Assembly: GCA_012295275.1 (NCBI GenBank)
Contig: CM022668.1
Span: forward strand, 16,002,391 to 16,066,390
Reading direction: 5' to 3'
Source of the DNA: Chrysomallon squamiferum
Lineage: Eukaryota; Mollusca; Gastropoda; Neomphalida; Peltospiridae
Length of the DNA stretch: 64,000 nucleotides
Under the pieces are notes generated by a model, which ran no database searches, had not been told where the DNA came from, and was given only the letters and a program-made list of their open reading frames with translations. Made by a program: the position numbers and the translations under genes. Positions 1 through 27,090 of the stretch are shown in pieces; positions within the stretch are counted from its first letter, which is position 1, and each line of letters opens with the position of its first letter.

Positions 1-940
1 GTAAATAAAAGAATCAGTGTGATACATCTAATACTATGTCATTTATCAAACAGTGGAAATTTAAAATTTAAAACATTTGGCAGTTACATAATGCCTATGT
101 AAGAACCATGAAAATAAACTCAAAGTGTTCACTCCAGCTGAATGAAAACTAACAGTTCTGGGTTGCCTTGATTTATACATATAAACATTACAAAAGAAAT
201 AAAAATAATATATTAAGAATTAAAACTAATAGTAATAAAAATAAATAAATAAATAAATTAAAGATTAAATTCCTCGTTACTGTGTATGTTGTACTGATTA
301 ATTGGTAAACAAAAATTTAAAAATTCTGATTTATAATTTACTTGCACATTATTTACGGCCATCAACAAACACAAAATAGTTAAAAATAATAAAAAGCAAA
401 TTAATAATTTAGTTTTCTTTGATTTTAATTATTGATGTATGTAATGTTACACAAGAAAAAATAATGATCATCTGCAATAATTTCAAGTTCATTTCATAAT
501 GCATTAGAAGTCAAAGAGTAAGAAAATAAATTAAAAAGTAATAGTACCATTAGAATTATGTCATTGATTAACTGATTCAAGATTATTATTTTAACATTTG
601 TTCTGGAACAATACTTACTAACATGAACATTTTCTCTTTTTGGAAATCTCATAAACTGTGTTTAACAGATGCATACAGTTAACACAACAGATATCATAAA
701 ATATCTGATAAAAAATAATGACAAAAAATAAAGTACAGAGTAACTTAAGAAATTACACTTAAATTCTTCAATCATCTCAAAACTGGATATATTTATCAGA
801 AAATCTTTTATCATTTTCTGTGAAAATAACTGTTGATTATTATTGTAGTTTATTCAAAATTGTCTTATTTTTCTTCATGAGATTTAAACCTTTCATTCTG
901 TCATCTTGAACCTTATTCCTGTAAATGAACTTTAAATTTA
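1..940. other. AT-rich non-coding sequence
   Basis: No coding signal is visible. The stretch is very AT-rich with a short (AATA)n run near 240 and no long open frame of ordinary composition. It lies downstream of the minus-strand innexin and may hold its 3' UTR or intergenic DNA. Confidence 0.6.
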
Positions 941-2760
941 TTTCTTCAGTTAGGCCCACTGCATGTTGTTATTCTAAACATTATATTCGTTTTTTTATAA
1001 GCTAGCCAAAACATTTACTTATTTATTCATATAGGTCTGCTGCATGTTGTTTATTTTAAACATTGTTTTATTATCAATTTTCTTTTTGCTACATTTACTT
1101 ATTTATTCATGTAGGTCTGCTGCATGTTGTTATTATCAACATTATTATATTCACTGTTTTTATTATATTTTTATAAGCTAGCCAAAACAGTTGCATTTTT
1201 CTTCACACAGGTCCAGTGGCTGAGGTTATTTTAAACTTTATTATATTTGTTCTTTGCAAGCTAGCCCTATATTTGTTATATATGTCCAATGCATGCTGTT
1301 AAACAGTGTCATAACTGTTCTTATTTGTTATATACGTCCAATGCATGCTGTTAAACAGTGTCAAGCTAAACAGAACAGTTGCTTATTTCTTCATACGGGT
1401 CCAGGGCTGTTATTTTGAAATTATTATCTTTCTTGTCCTAAAGTAACCATAATGATTTCTTGTTCATAAAGCATTCTGTTATTTCAGATATTACTGTTTT
1501 GTTCTTGACAATGAATCAACAATGTTCTTGTAATTATTACAACCATGCTGGCCTCTTTGATGTTCTTATGTCGTGATATCGTCAGTAACATCATTTTGTT
1601 GTTCTGTACTGATCACCCAAGTCCTTGGTCTTCACAGAGGTTGAGAATGAGCTGTTGTCCTTGAATATTACAATGTTGTCATAATTATTACAACCACAAC
1701 AATGGCTGTGATTTCAAATATCATCATATCATCTTAACATCATTGCTGTTTGTATTGTCCATTTTAGTTTAAGTGTATTTTTTTTTCGTACAGATCCAAA
1801 GTATGTTTTTATATTAAATATTATAAGGTTGCCATAGTTATTATTATCACGATACTGTCTTTGGTATTCATGTATCTGGTTATCATCTGCAACATCATTT
1901 TTGTTTTATATTGATCATCTTAGTCTTTTTTTTTCGGTTTCCTTCTTTTTTCTCTTCATTTTTGTCCTTACACTGCTGCAACCACAATTATTAGAACTAC
2001 TGCGGTATCTTTGATGTTTTTACATGTTTTAATATCATCTGCATCATCAGTTTGTTGTTCTCTATTGAACATCTTAGTGTTTGGTTTTCACATAGGTCCA
2101 AGTCATACTGTCTTTTTGTATGGAACAGACTTTCTTGCTAATATGGCATGAGGTGAGCTGACAGGTTATTTTCTTGTTTTATGTTAACCACAATAGTGTC
2201 ATACTCCCTCCAACACCTGCTGTAATTTTAAACAGTATGTAAATGTGTTATGTTAATGCAGCCATATCTGCCTTGAGTCATTTTGAACCTATTTATGTTT
2301 TTTCTCATAACTTAATCATTGTCTCATTTCATTATACAGGATAGATTATTCTATCATTATTTGTTTTTATAATTTAACTCCAAATCTTTATTTGGTTCAA
2401 GATATACTGTAATATTGAACATGATTACATTTTTGTAAATCTTTACGTCTTCATTGAACAGGTTGTCACCTTGGACGTTGTTAATTGTTTAGCAAAATTT
2501 TGACCACACAGTATCTTTTTTATTCATTTGACTGAAAAGAATGCTGATGTTGATGAATATTAAATTTGTAGTCATAAATTAAGGAAAACAGTTCTCACGT
2601 GTTCATTTTTGTCAAAAGTATGCTGTAAGTCTGAACTCAATTGTTTTATTGTGTATGTAAAAACAGAGATGTCTCTTATTTCTTCATTCGTGTTGAAAGC
2701 ATGCTCTCATCCTGAACATTATTGTGTTTGTTTTTGTAAATTAGCCACAATAGACGAATT
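940..2760. repeat. Degenerate tandem repeat, unit roughly 80-110 bp
   Basis: Related segments recur many times. The core reads approximately 'ggtccantgcatgttgtt', then 'attttaaacattattat', then 'tttgtaagctagccaaaaca', then 'ttatttattcat'. Recognisable units lie near 950, 1030, 1120, 1205, 1285, 1325, 1400, 1790, 2095, 2390, 2600 and 2690, with growing divergence to the right. The last unit overlaps the 3' end of the innexin coding sequence. Read by eye, so unit boundaries are approximate. Confidence 0.6.
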
Positions 2761-4461
2761 ACATCAGAAAACAGAATTTCACTGGAATTCTTCACGATCA
2801 GTCTCAGAACAAAAATTCCGTCATCTCGGAGGTACTGGTCGGCAAATTTCTTCGCCAGTTTTTTATCAACTTCTCCGTGAAAAGCATCAATCTCTTTGAG
2901 ATGTTTTTTCACAAACCTGCTGCGATTGTTCTGAACAAACGACAGCCACATCCAGATCAGTAAATTCCATACCGTTACCGTGGAGACGAGCAAAAACCAA
3001 AACCAGAGAAAGATGAAGATTTTTTCATTGAAAAGGTTGTAAGGCAGAACACACTGCACTGTTTTCCTTTGTATGTTGTTCAGCTGGCGAATGTCGAAAT
3101 CACAGAGCGTCACTTTAGGAAAACGCCTCGACTCTGCCCACGAACGCTCCTTCAAAAGACACGAAATGATTTCAAATCCATACAAACTGTACCACTCTCC
3201 AAGAAAAGCGTTGAGCAGAAAAAACTGACCCACGACGTTGGTTACGTACAGAAGCTTTATGAGAATATAGAGCCCGGTTAGATAGGTCCCCGCACGTTTC
3301 TGACAGAAAAAACAACAACACTTAGAAAAGCGCTGACGCAGTCGAACGAAGCAGTTCCAGTGGTACTGTCTGTTCACCTCCAGCCATCTGTCGATGTATT
3401 GTGCTATGTGTTTTGTCGTCTCTTCTCGTTTTTCTGGAGAACTCAGCTGCAGTTCTGTGACAATGTTTATAATCTTTTCTAAACTGATACCAGAATTCGT
3501 ACTCAGCAGACGCCATAGCACGGCAGGTAACTTAAAGAGGAAAGCCATGAATAAGAGAATCACAGGCACCCACTGGTAGTAGGGCAGCTGCTCTTTCTCT
3601 CTCTGCAAATGATCGTCTGGGATTCCTTCGTGTATCGGAACATAGTACGTGCCATTCACCCAGCATATTGATTTAGTAAATGCCACCATAGATGGTGAGA
3701 AGTGAGCAGGACACCAGCATTCGATAGGATTTCCAAAAAACTGTCCTCCACTGACAAACACAGCAAAAAGAGCAAGCATGACGACAGTGTAGAGGTGATT
3801 CAACCTGTCAGCCCAGTCATCATCTTGGCTTGAGCGGAGCTTGGAAAATGTTGCAAATCCTCCTAGAATATAGCTGACACTGAAATATTTTATTAAGAAA
3901 ATAATTTTAAAAAAAAACAATTAAATTTAACTGAAAAGAATTAAAGTTTCAAAACTGTTTCAACTTTACCCAGGATGTGATTATTAACACTGAGTCACAG
4001 CTTGTTTAGAAATCATGAATTACTTCACACTATGGATACATTATAATAAACACAAATCATTGAATATATCACACACAGCATATCGTAACAACTCTGCCAG
4101 ATAATTATAAATTCATCACTCAGATCTCTGTTTTGCAATTCAGTAAAATGGTTTTACCGGTAAAGTGTAAAAGTTGTGTGTAATCTGGCGAGAAATATGA
4201 ATCCAAAATGTCCTCTCTTTAATCAGAATGAAAAAGTGAATCCCTTATGGGCCTCGTTTGTTATCTTATAATTCCTTTTCATAACCCATCCCACTGTTTG
4301 CCCGTAAATTACCTTTGAACAAGGTAACTTCTAAAACACGTTGCATTAAGTTTTTAATTGTATTCTCAGATCATTAATATAAAGCGAAAATCTACTGTAT
4401 TTCTGTAACAACTAAAATAAACTACCGTAATTAAATAAAAATAATTTAATACTTACGACAT
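2676..4461 (-). CDS. Innexin (invertebrate gap-junction / hemichannel protein)
   Basis: Innexins form gap junctions and non-junctional channels in the plasma membrane of invertebrates. Two exons carry the coding sequence. A short exon (4457-4461 coding, beginning at 4507 after a ttatttcag acceptor) supplies ATG-TC and a gtaagt donor. The main exon runs 3879-2676. The join gives MSVSYILGGF and a protein of about 402 residues, the usual innexin length. Visible hallmarks are DDDWADRLNHLYTV before the first membrane segment, extracellular-loop cysteines in ECWCPAHF and SICW, and the family signature YYQWVP (residues 102-107) at the second membrane segment. The second extracellular loop has FPKVTLCDF and VQCVLPYNLFNEKIFIFLWF, followed by the last membrane segment and a cytoplasmic tail. 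The last ~20 residues are encoded by tandem-repeat DNA. The small first exon is inferred from splice sites and phase. The family assignment is secure; the subtype is not. Confidence 0.93.
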
Positions 4462-5163
4462 TATGATTATTCGAGATTATGGTCAGTTTGAATTGACTCC
4501 GTTTTAACTGAAATAATTAAACATATATATATAAAAAATAACATTAACAAACAAACAGATTATTACATAATTTTACGGAAAGCGTGATACGTACTTACAA
4601 TAAATACTTCGATAGTCATAATGTATGCCAGTTCAAATAAATATTAATATCAAATTTAAATTTCTTGGCCTTTCTCTTTTTCAAAAGGAGTTCAGAAAAA
4701 GCTGCATCATTAAATCAGTTTTTTAAAACATTTTTATACCATCCTAAAAGTAATGAATAAATTTAAAAAATGACAACGAACCAATATGTGTAGTCGAAAA
4801 TAAGTAATGTACGAAAATAGGTTAAAATATAAATTCGAAGACGTATTTATTATTTATCCACTTCAAATTGCAAAAAATAAAAGCAACTAATTAAAAAATG
4901 TTTATATATATTTATTTAAAGTTTTAATTTTATATTAACATAATAATTATGATTAAGCAGTTTCAGTTTTAAACTTCTGGGTCAACAAACTTTGTTTTCC
5001 TGAAGTTTTCCCCGCACGAATTTTGTTAATTCATTTCTGAAAAAAGGAAAACAGACGAAAATTCATTTACTACGGATACAAAAATTAAAGGTTTAAAATT
5101 TAAAATGTATTTCCTAAAACCATAAGCTAGATTCCTCCCCCAAAAAGCTACCTGAAACCTTAC

Positions 5164-5314
5164 CTGCTATCCACGTGGTGATTTGCGGATAAATATCGGC
5201 ATCAGATGCTTTTATTTTTTATATTTTGGACATGCGCGGTGCGATGTATTTATGGAATTTCTGCAACCAATTTCTGAGCGCAGTACTGACCAGGTCGCCG
5301 AAGTAACGAAGGAT
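5164..5314 (-). other. Possible 5' UTR exon of the innexin
   Basis: A higher-complexity, GC-richer island is bounded on the minus strand by an acceptor (ttgttccag) and a donor (gcag|gtaagg). It carries an open stretch ending in a stop, which I do not recognise as protein. Its position upstream of the ATG exon fits a 5' UTR exon, but it could equally be the 3' end of an unrelated small gene. Confidence 0.3.
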
Positions 5315-5319
5315 CTGGA

Positions 5320-5936
5320 ACAATAGATAACTCGATGACAAATTATGAAAAATGAGAGAGAAAACAAATATAATAATAATGAATAAAAATGTTTTAATGT
5401 ATAACAATGAACAGCAAGGGGTATTCGAGGTCAGAAAACAACACTGCAGTTTTATATTACAGAAATTTCTTATTACAGTTGTGCCTCTAAGTTATTGTTA
5501 CATACCTGAAGAAGAACTGAAATTGTTCGATATTCCAAGCATTTCATTTTTTCATTTGTTTAATGCGTACGTTTGTGTATAAAACTTCATATAATTTTTG
5601 TAGCGTGTATACTGCACAACATCTTTTAACAAATTAACAAAATAATATATCTGTAATATATAACAAAATAAAATAAAATATATTCACATGCATATCGTTT
5701 TATCTAAAAGAGTCACAAATTATAATTTTATTAACTTTAACTGAGCAAAAATCTATTTACTTCTTTGATTTATCATTAGGACTATTTTAAAAATTCAACT
5801 AACACACACAAAAAAAAAAAAAAAATAAAGGAACTTAATTTGTAAAACATCTAAACAGGTTAAAACTAGTTGGAGCTGCCTGGAGCTAGTTGTACTTACA
5901 GTCTTTCTTTCTCATTATTTTCTTTTTCTTTTAAAT

Positions 5937-5967
<31 letters not shown>

Positions 5968-6702
5968 TTAAATTTTATATTATTTATCTATTTTCTCGTG
6001 GGTGTGTGTGTGTGTGTGCGATTTTCCAATTATCTTTTAAAAATAAAATAAAATAAGATAAAATAAACGATTATGAGCGTTTGTTAATGTCTGTTGTAAA
6101 AACTGTGCACTTTATAAATTATTTCACTAACCGGCACCCTGGAACATAACAATGGCCTTGTAGTAATTCTTTTTCCAGTTTATCATGATAATGATTATTT
6201 TATTTATTTATTTTAATTTTCCGTTATACTTTTATTTCAGAAATGTATTAAAACTATTTAAAACTGCAGCAACAACAACAACAACAACATAATAATGATG
6301 ATGATAATGAAAATAAATGAAACTTTTCAGGATCTGTCCTAATTTTGAATAGTTTTTCATCTTTCTTGAAACAAAATCTAGTGATTCTAAGCAAAAAAAA
6401 AAAAAAAAAAAAAAAAATAAATAAATAAATAAATAAATAAATAAACAAACAACAAAACAGCAACAACAACAAAAAACCAACAAAATAACAGCACAAAGAA
6501 AATCTCTTAGAAGTTAATTTATTTGACTCTTTGACATTATATATTTTAATTCGTTCTTTGAATATCGGTCGGTTGGTAACGACGAACACTTCTGGTTAAC
6601 AAGACACATTGTTTTGTACACGTAAGCACTTCCAAGTGTACCATGTGCACTAAAATAAAGATTTACTTTGCAGGCGTTGTGTTACTGATATGATTTCATT
6701 AA

Positions 6703-6773
<71 letters not shown>

Positions 6774-7430
6774 AACCATGCAGATAACAGTGATATACAT
6801 CCACAGACGAATAAGTGAATCATCGCACACATACGCACATACACACACACACACACACATATACACACAGACCTGTTCAACTACCAGGAATAGAAAACAA
6901 ATTCTTGGAAATCTTAAACTAATCAGGAACGTAATGCGAGTCGATATCTGAAAACAATATGTTGTGTTTGGGTTTAATTACAAACATGGCGGACATTTCG
7001 TGTTATATAAAATAAAGAAAGTTTATCACTGGACATTAGTATTGTGGAAACACTGTACAAATACATAGCAGAACTATTAGAATTTAAAAAAATAATAATA
7101 TTATAAAATAAAAGAAACAGAAACAGAAAGAGAAAAGAACAACAGTGAAATATTTTTGTAAGTATTAATTCTTGGTTCATTTTTAATTTTGGTGTTTATG
7201 TCCATTTATACGTGAGTAACGTGCGTATGTCTGCTCGTGGGTGAACGTTATTAAAATGTTAATTTTTATTTTTAAACAAACTTTATTATAATTATCTGTT
7301 TTCACTAGAATATGTCTACTTTGATATGTTTGTGTATGAGTAATTGTCCCAAGACTACATTGTATTTTAAACCTGACATTTTATTTTATCAGAATCAAGT
7401 TTTATTTTTAGAATTTAGTTCAGATCGAAA
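5320..7430. other. Intergenic region with simple repeats
   Basis: This lies between the divergently transcribed innexin (minus) and monooxygenase (plus), so both promoters should lie here. I see no clear TATA box or other motif. It holds (ATTT)n near 5935-5970, poly-A near 6390-6420, a (CT)n tract at 6703-6770 and (CA)n at 6840-6860. Confidence 0.5.
6703..6770. repeat. (CT)n microsatellite
   Basis: An uninterrupted CT dinucleotide run of about 68 bases, between the innexin and the monooxygenase. Confidence 0.95.
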
Positions 7431-8340
7431 ATGGCGACGCAGAAAACTGTTTGCGTTATTGGTGCTGGGATTTCCGGACTGGTATCAGTCAAGTCTTGTC
7501 TGGAAGAAGGCATGAAACCTTTCTGTTTTGAACAACACAGTGATATCGGTGAGACTAAAAATTTTATCTACCACTAAACCTGATACTTGGTTGTTTCTTT
7601 GGCCTGATCCAAAACCTAATTGGTTACGGGATCAAATGTCTACGATACCTCTTTGAAGTATTTCTAGATCAACTAATGAATGTTTAAACGTTTTATAATT
7701 AATTTTGAAAGAATCTGTTAGCTTAGATGTGTGTTAAAACTCGTTAATGTATACATATATACTACTTTAGACATTCATTAGTTGAAACAAATAATATTGC
7801 CATGAATTTCCCTGTGTTTAGGAGGAGTATGGTACAATACAGACGAACTAAGGGTTGGACAGGGCCCGCGTGTCTACGACAATCTTCTCACTAATTCTAG
7901 CAAAGACATGATGTGTTTTAGTGACTTCCCTTACCCCAGAGACTGTCCTCCTTACCTCACCTGTCAGATGGTTCACACCTATCTCCACGATTACGCCGAT
8001 CATTTTCAGCTCAAAAATTACATCGAGTTTAATACGACAATAGTCAAAGTGAGTAAGGCGGGAGATTACGAAGCGACCGGAAAATGGGACGTTTTGACGG
8101 AAAATGCCGAAGGTGATTTGACTTCGTTTAACTTCGACTTTGTAATGGTGTGTTCCGGATTTTATAAAATTCCTCGTTTTCCGAAAATAGATGGATTGGA
8201 ACAGTTCGAAGGATTCAAAACTCACAGCCAGACTTTCAAAACAGGAGAGATATATAAAGATAAAAATATTCTCGTGGTCGGTAAGTGATCTATTTAAAAA
8301 AAAATAAAAATAAAAATAAAAAAAAAAAAAACCCTCTTTA

Positions 8341-8384
<44 letters not shown>

Positions 8385-8830
8385 TATTAATTTAAAGTAT
8401 ATTAAAATAAAGAGATTAAAAAAGGTGTTTAAAATTAGAAGACAATGTAAATATACATGTATTTGTTTATTTGTTTCTTTGCTCAGTTATCTATCTGTTT
8501 ACAGGAAATGCTAACTCGGCCGGTGATATAGCGTCTAACATCAGCAGATTTGCTAAACAGGTTAGCAGCACACACTAGTATTATTCATTAAGATTTATTA
8601 TTATTATTATTATTATTTTTAAATTTACCATTGATGTACAAACAGATAACATTCTATATACTTCAACACCATTACGGTATAGGACAATGAAAAACTTCTT
8701 TGCTAATAATAAAAAAGTATTACTCAATATTATACCAGTATTACGTTTATCTTCAAAAGTTGCTATATTTTTTCCTCTGTACTGAGAATGTACAGAGGAA
8801 AAAATATAACAACGACAGAAGTGAAACAAA

Positions 8831-8868
<38 letters not shown>

Positions 8869-10222
8869 ATCCTTCAGATACATGTACATGCTCATGTACC
8901 AGGTAATACAAAATGGTGTAATATTTCAGCTGCTAAATTCTATCCATATTAGTTTATCAAATTCTGCAGAATGTGCTGTCATACTACTGCATATAAAATA
9001 TACCTTGTTGCAAATTATCATTATCCAAAAAGTTGGACATTTTATAATCATGAGTATTAAATTTTTTGAAATGTAATTAAACAAGCGTTTCATTCACTTC
9101 AGGTATATTTAAGTGTTGGTGACGGATGCTGGATTTTAACGAGATTAACCAAAGGTGGAATTCCCCGAGATTTTCTCCACAGACGATTCCTTCTGCAAAC
9201 GATACCAGATTTTCTTGTGAATAATATTATACGAAAAGAAGCCGATATGTTACTCAGCCATGAATCGATTGGTATCTCTCCCGTGACATCACCGCTGAAG
9301 TCCAGCATTATGATGAATGACGAAATTCAGATGCACATCATGAGTGGAAAGGTCAAGGTTGTTAGAAAATTAAAGAAACTGGACAAACGATGCGCTTTCT
9401 TTGATGATGGACATGCTGTATGTGATCTTGATGGCATTGTTTTTGCAACAGGTTTTCACAAAGATTTAAGTTTTCTCGATTCGTCTGTTGGTGGAGGTAT
9501 GCATTTTTTTTTTTTTTTTTTTTTTTATTTTTGTTGTAGTTGTTGTTGTTGCTACATTTTGTAAACTTCCAAGTTATTGTTTTATTTATTTGGCAGCATG
9601 AACAAATAACCTATCTTGTCAAATTTTCATTTTAATGTTCAGCAGAATGTCTATACAATTCTGATGTAAAATAAAAAGACAAAGTTAACAGTTGTCATGC
9701 AACTCTTTTGGTTTGATATTGTATAAATTTATTATTAGCCAAGTACGGTTAACAACCACTATATGTGTACTTTATTCTAAATAATGAACAATATTCATTT
9801 CTGTAAATTATGTAACAGAAACCTTTTTGGTTTATAAACAAATAAAAGACTGTAAGTTTTGAATTTTAGCAATTTTCATTCTTTGTTTTCACCTAAACCG
9901 GCTGACTTTTTAAATTATTTTCTTAATATTTTGTAGATGAAGAAAAAGTTGAATTCTACAAAATGACATTTCCTGTCCACCTACGTCATCAGACAATTGC
10001 GATGATTGGCTGTTTCAGCACAGTGGGCGCACATCCGCCAGCGTTTGAATTACAAGCCCGCCTCGCTTCCCGCGTTTTTGCTAGCAAGCATTATCTCCCT
10101 TGCAAAGACGTAATGGTGAAAGATGTGAAAAAATGGAATGCTTTTGTTAAAGACCAAAGTGGATATTATAAATACAAAGTAAGCAGTAAAAAAATGTCGA
10201 GAGAGAGGTGGAAAAGAGTAAT

Positions 10223-10285
<63 letters not shown>

Positions 10286-10863
10286 TAAATAAATAAAATA
10301 AATAAAATAAAAAATAAAAAATAAATAAAATAAAAATATCTTTTTCACTACTGAAGTCATATTACATTACTCATAACTTTCAAGAATAAAATAATTTTAA
10401 TAAAAATACACCCCCTCAAAAAAAAAAAAAAAACCTTACAAAACAGCTAAATAAATACTAGCTATCAATCAGCAGAAATACAGTTGTTAGTTGATACGTT
10501 TCAACCCAAAATCACCTGTTATCTAAATGACTGCTGTTTTAGGTTCACTGTTTAATAACTGTCAACAACCAGCGAGGAGAGGTCAGTTTGATGATAACAG
10601 GACAATGGACAGTTAATCCGTTGATGATGAACCATGCTGTTGATAGTTTCTGTCATTCTGTCAGTCAGTGTCTGTAGATTTGATGAATGTTTCAAAAGAT
10701 ATTTTGTTGTAAACTGTTATCACGGCAGATTCAATTTTTAACATGATGAAGTAGACGGCAGAAAGAACATTGTTTAGTTTTAATATATAAAAATGTTTCA
10801 AGTTTTATTGTAATACTTTTCAAAAAATAGGCCTGTATCATTTTGTGAAACTACATGGTAAAT

Positions 10864-10912
<49 letters not shown>

Positions 10913-11465
10913 CACACACACACACTGGACACTGGAACACATATACACAGACACACAAACACAAACACATTTTTATACTCGTACAAACAGATACACACTA
11001 AAAAAAAGCCGAAATATTTACAGCCAGTCATACATACATATACACATCTCCATTATTTTACTGTATTTTTTTATTTTCTGTTTATTTCAATTTCCAATTA
11101 TAAAATTATTGTATTGTTAAATTATTTTTTTGTTTCAGTTTCCAACACTTTTGATAAGAGACAACATAGCAGCAGAACTGGGATTAAAACCAAAGTTTTG
11201 GGATCTAATCTGGACTGATCCTGAACTAGCACTTAACTGCTACTTTGGACCATCATTTCCGGTGCAGTATCGCCTGTTTGGAGGAGGATCATGGGAAGGA
11301 GCAAGGAATGCCTGTTTTGAAGCATACAACAATAATACTGTGTCAAAAAACCCACCCAAACAACTACAGTGCTCAAACAAAGCAACTGTACCAATTTATC
11401 TTCACCTGATAATGTTAGCTTTACTGTTTGGAATTTGTCTGATAAGCATATTGTATTGTTATTAA
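7431..11465 (+). CDS. Flavin-containing monooxygenase, complete
   Basis: FMOs oxygenate nitrogen- and sulfur-containing compounds using FAD, NADPH and O2, usually on the endoplasmic reticulum membrane. Six exons join in phase: 7431-7548, 7822-8280, 8505-8560, 9103-9496, 9937-10178 and 11139-11465. They give 531 residues, against 532 for human FMO3. Seen in order: the FAD-binding GAGISG (11-16), then GGVW, an FMO-type motif F-E-G-F-K-T-H-S-Q-T-F (168-178), the NADPH-binding segment GNANSAGD (193-200) and FATGF (325-329). Near the end are ELQARLASRVF, FGPSFPVQYRLFG and a hydrophobic C-terminal anchor. The second Rossmann motif has Ala where most FMOs have Gly, and the HS motif ends in Phe rather than Tyr. 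The start is the first Met before the FAD motif and no upstream exon is needed. Introns carry (ATT)n, poly-A, poly-T and (CA)n tracts. Confidence 0.95.
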
Positions 11466-11527
11466 ATATTTAACTGTATCTTGAGATTGTATTGACATCA
11501 TGCCATCAGTTTTAAGAATAATTTACT

Positions 11528-11533
11528 AATAAA
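11528..11533 (+). terminator. Poly(A) signal AATAAA of the monooxygenase
   Basis: A canonical AATAAA lies 63 bases after the stop codon, in a position expected for 3' end formation. No cDNA is available to confirm it. Confidence 0.5.
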
Positions 11534-11539
11534 ACTTGT

Positions 11540-12940
11540 AGATCCATACAAAATAATCTCTTTTGTAAGTGTGTTTAATGATTTCCCGTAAGCTTTAGGT
11601 TATTATACTTAAAAAAACAAAACCAACAACAACAACAAATAATGACCTACAAAAACCCTGGCTTCGTGTAAACTTACATATAAAGTTTACAAAATTTATT
11701 AAAACTAAAATTAATTACAGTTGTGGCACAGATCATGATACATATGTAATGGATTTACTGACAAATAAACTGTATCCACAATTACTACTGCATCAGATTT
11801 AGGTTCAAAATAAAATAAATATATATATGTAAGCAAGAATTAATTACCAGATACTGGAGGGTCATAGCATATGCTGATAATGTTGCCCTAACAATGCCCC
11901 TAGCTCAGTGAATTAATTCAAAAACACATTTGTAATAATACTGTGAAACAGAAGAAAACAAAAGCATACACTCTATGCTGCAATATAAACAATGTTTATT
12001 TTTTTGTGTAAACCACGTATCTCCATAACTAGTTAATTAATAACTGGTAGTACTAAATGTTTAACAGCTCAGATGACTTTGATTTCACTTGTTATTAACA
12101 AATTACAGGTTTTAAAGGGCTATTGCAATTTCTGGTATTATTTCATTAATGCATTATTAAGTTGAAAAGCTGACTACAATGGATATTTAACACTTTCAAT
12201 TATAAAATGTATAAAAATGAAACTGTTTAACTTTGCACATCATCCAAATGGAACATTTATCAATTCTTAAAATACATGATACATATTTATAAAGAAGTAT
12301 TTTAAAACAATTTTTCATTAGTAAAGAAACTACTAAACGAAAATATTTAAGACACATTGATGATTTACATCTCATTGGATTTAAAATAAACATGAAAGAC
12401 AAAAATAAAAACACAAAGAGTGTTTACACAGAAGAATTCTGAAGTAAATATTTCTAGGCTAAGCAATTCATAATGAAAGTATTTATTTATAAGCAACATT
12501 TAGCAGGTATACTTATTGCTTATAATATACATGATTTAAGAAAAAAAGTTTTTATATATCTGTAAATGTCAAAATAAAAAATTTCTGTACAAAATATGAT
12601 TTTCTAAATATTTTTTACAGTAGATATGGTTTTCTAAAATATATTTCTTTGGTAAATAAAATGTTCTAAAAGTGATCTTTTTTCTACAACAAGTATAATT
12701 TTCTAAATATATTTTCTACATTCAATGACAAAAATTCAGTTAAATGTTTTGTTTAAAAAGAAAACCTATGTGGTGAATGCTGGTCTAGAATTTAAAAATT
12801 CAAGGAAATGGAAAAAATTCTTTCCCTATATATCTCCTTAAATTGTTTTCTTTCTTTTTCTCTTTTTAAAAAAAAAATAAATAGACTGTGCGTGAAAAAT
12901 CCTCAAACCAATAAAACCCCAACTTTTTATCGTTTTAATT
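11540..12940. other. Intergenic / 3' UTR region between convergent genes
   Basis: AT-rich sequence without a convincing coding frame. The monooxygenase (plus) and the unrecognised 18-exon gene (minus) converge here, so it probably contains the 3' UTR of the latter. I see no mobile element. Confidence 0.5.
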
Positions 12941-12947
12941 AATTGGT

Positions 12948-26296
<13,349 letters not shown>

Positions 26297-26512
26297 CTTT
26301 AAATAACGCTAAAAAAATTGGATAAAATACTGGCGTGACTGAATAAAATAGAATAACATTAGAAAAAAAATTTAAATTTAAAAATATATACATACATATT
26401 ATTTATATATTATGAAATTTATTGCTGTCATTTATCATTTTGTTGACAAGGTATTTGCAATACTGTCCTTGAGCTCATATATAAATATTAATTCGCAATT
26501 ACAATTTACATA

Positions 26513-26544
<32 letters not shown>

Positions 26545-27045
26545 GACAGACGACACCTTTCATTATCTATAATTCAGTATAATTATAAATTATACTCATA
26601 TTCCATCATTAACTATTTATCTCTGTAATTAATGAATTAATCTTAATAGCTATTACCTTCTTTACGAAATGACTAAAAATAAACTGTTTTCAAACATCGT
26701 GGCTACATTTCAGACGTTCGGACGCAAACTCTTTTCACCACAGAAATTATTTTGAATGACGTCAAATAGCGGAGATTACGCAGTCGCAGATCATCAAAGT
26801 TTCTGTGAACTCACTCGGACTTATGTAAAAAAAAATCGTGGCTTTCCGGCATTTTCTCTTTGCCTCTATGAAATATATTCCCATCTGTGGAAATGCTCAC
26901 GCCTAACTCATAAATCCTTTGCTTATTACAGAAACCCCCATAATGCCATCGCTACGCCCCCTCAAAACATATGTGGATTTTCAGTATGTGTGATTTCATT
27001 TAATTGCATATAGAATGAGATCATACAACTGGATCGAGTCGCCAA

Positions 27046-27090
<45 letters not shown>

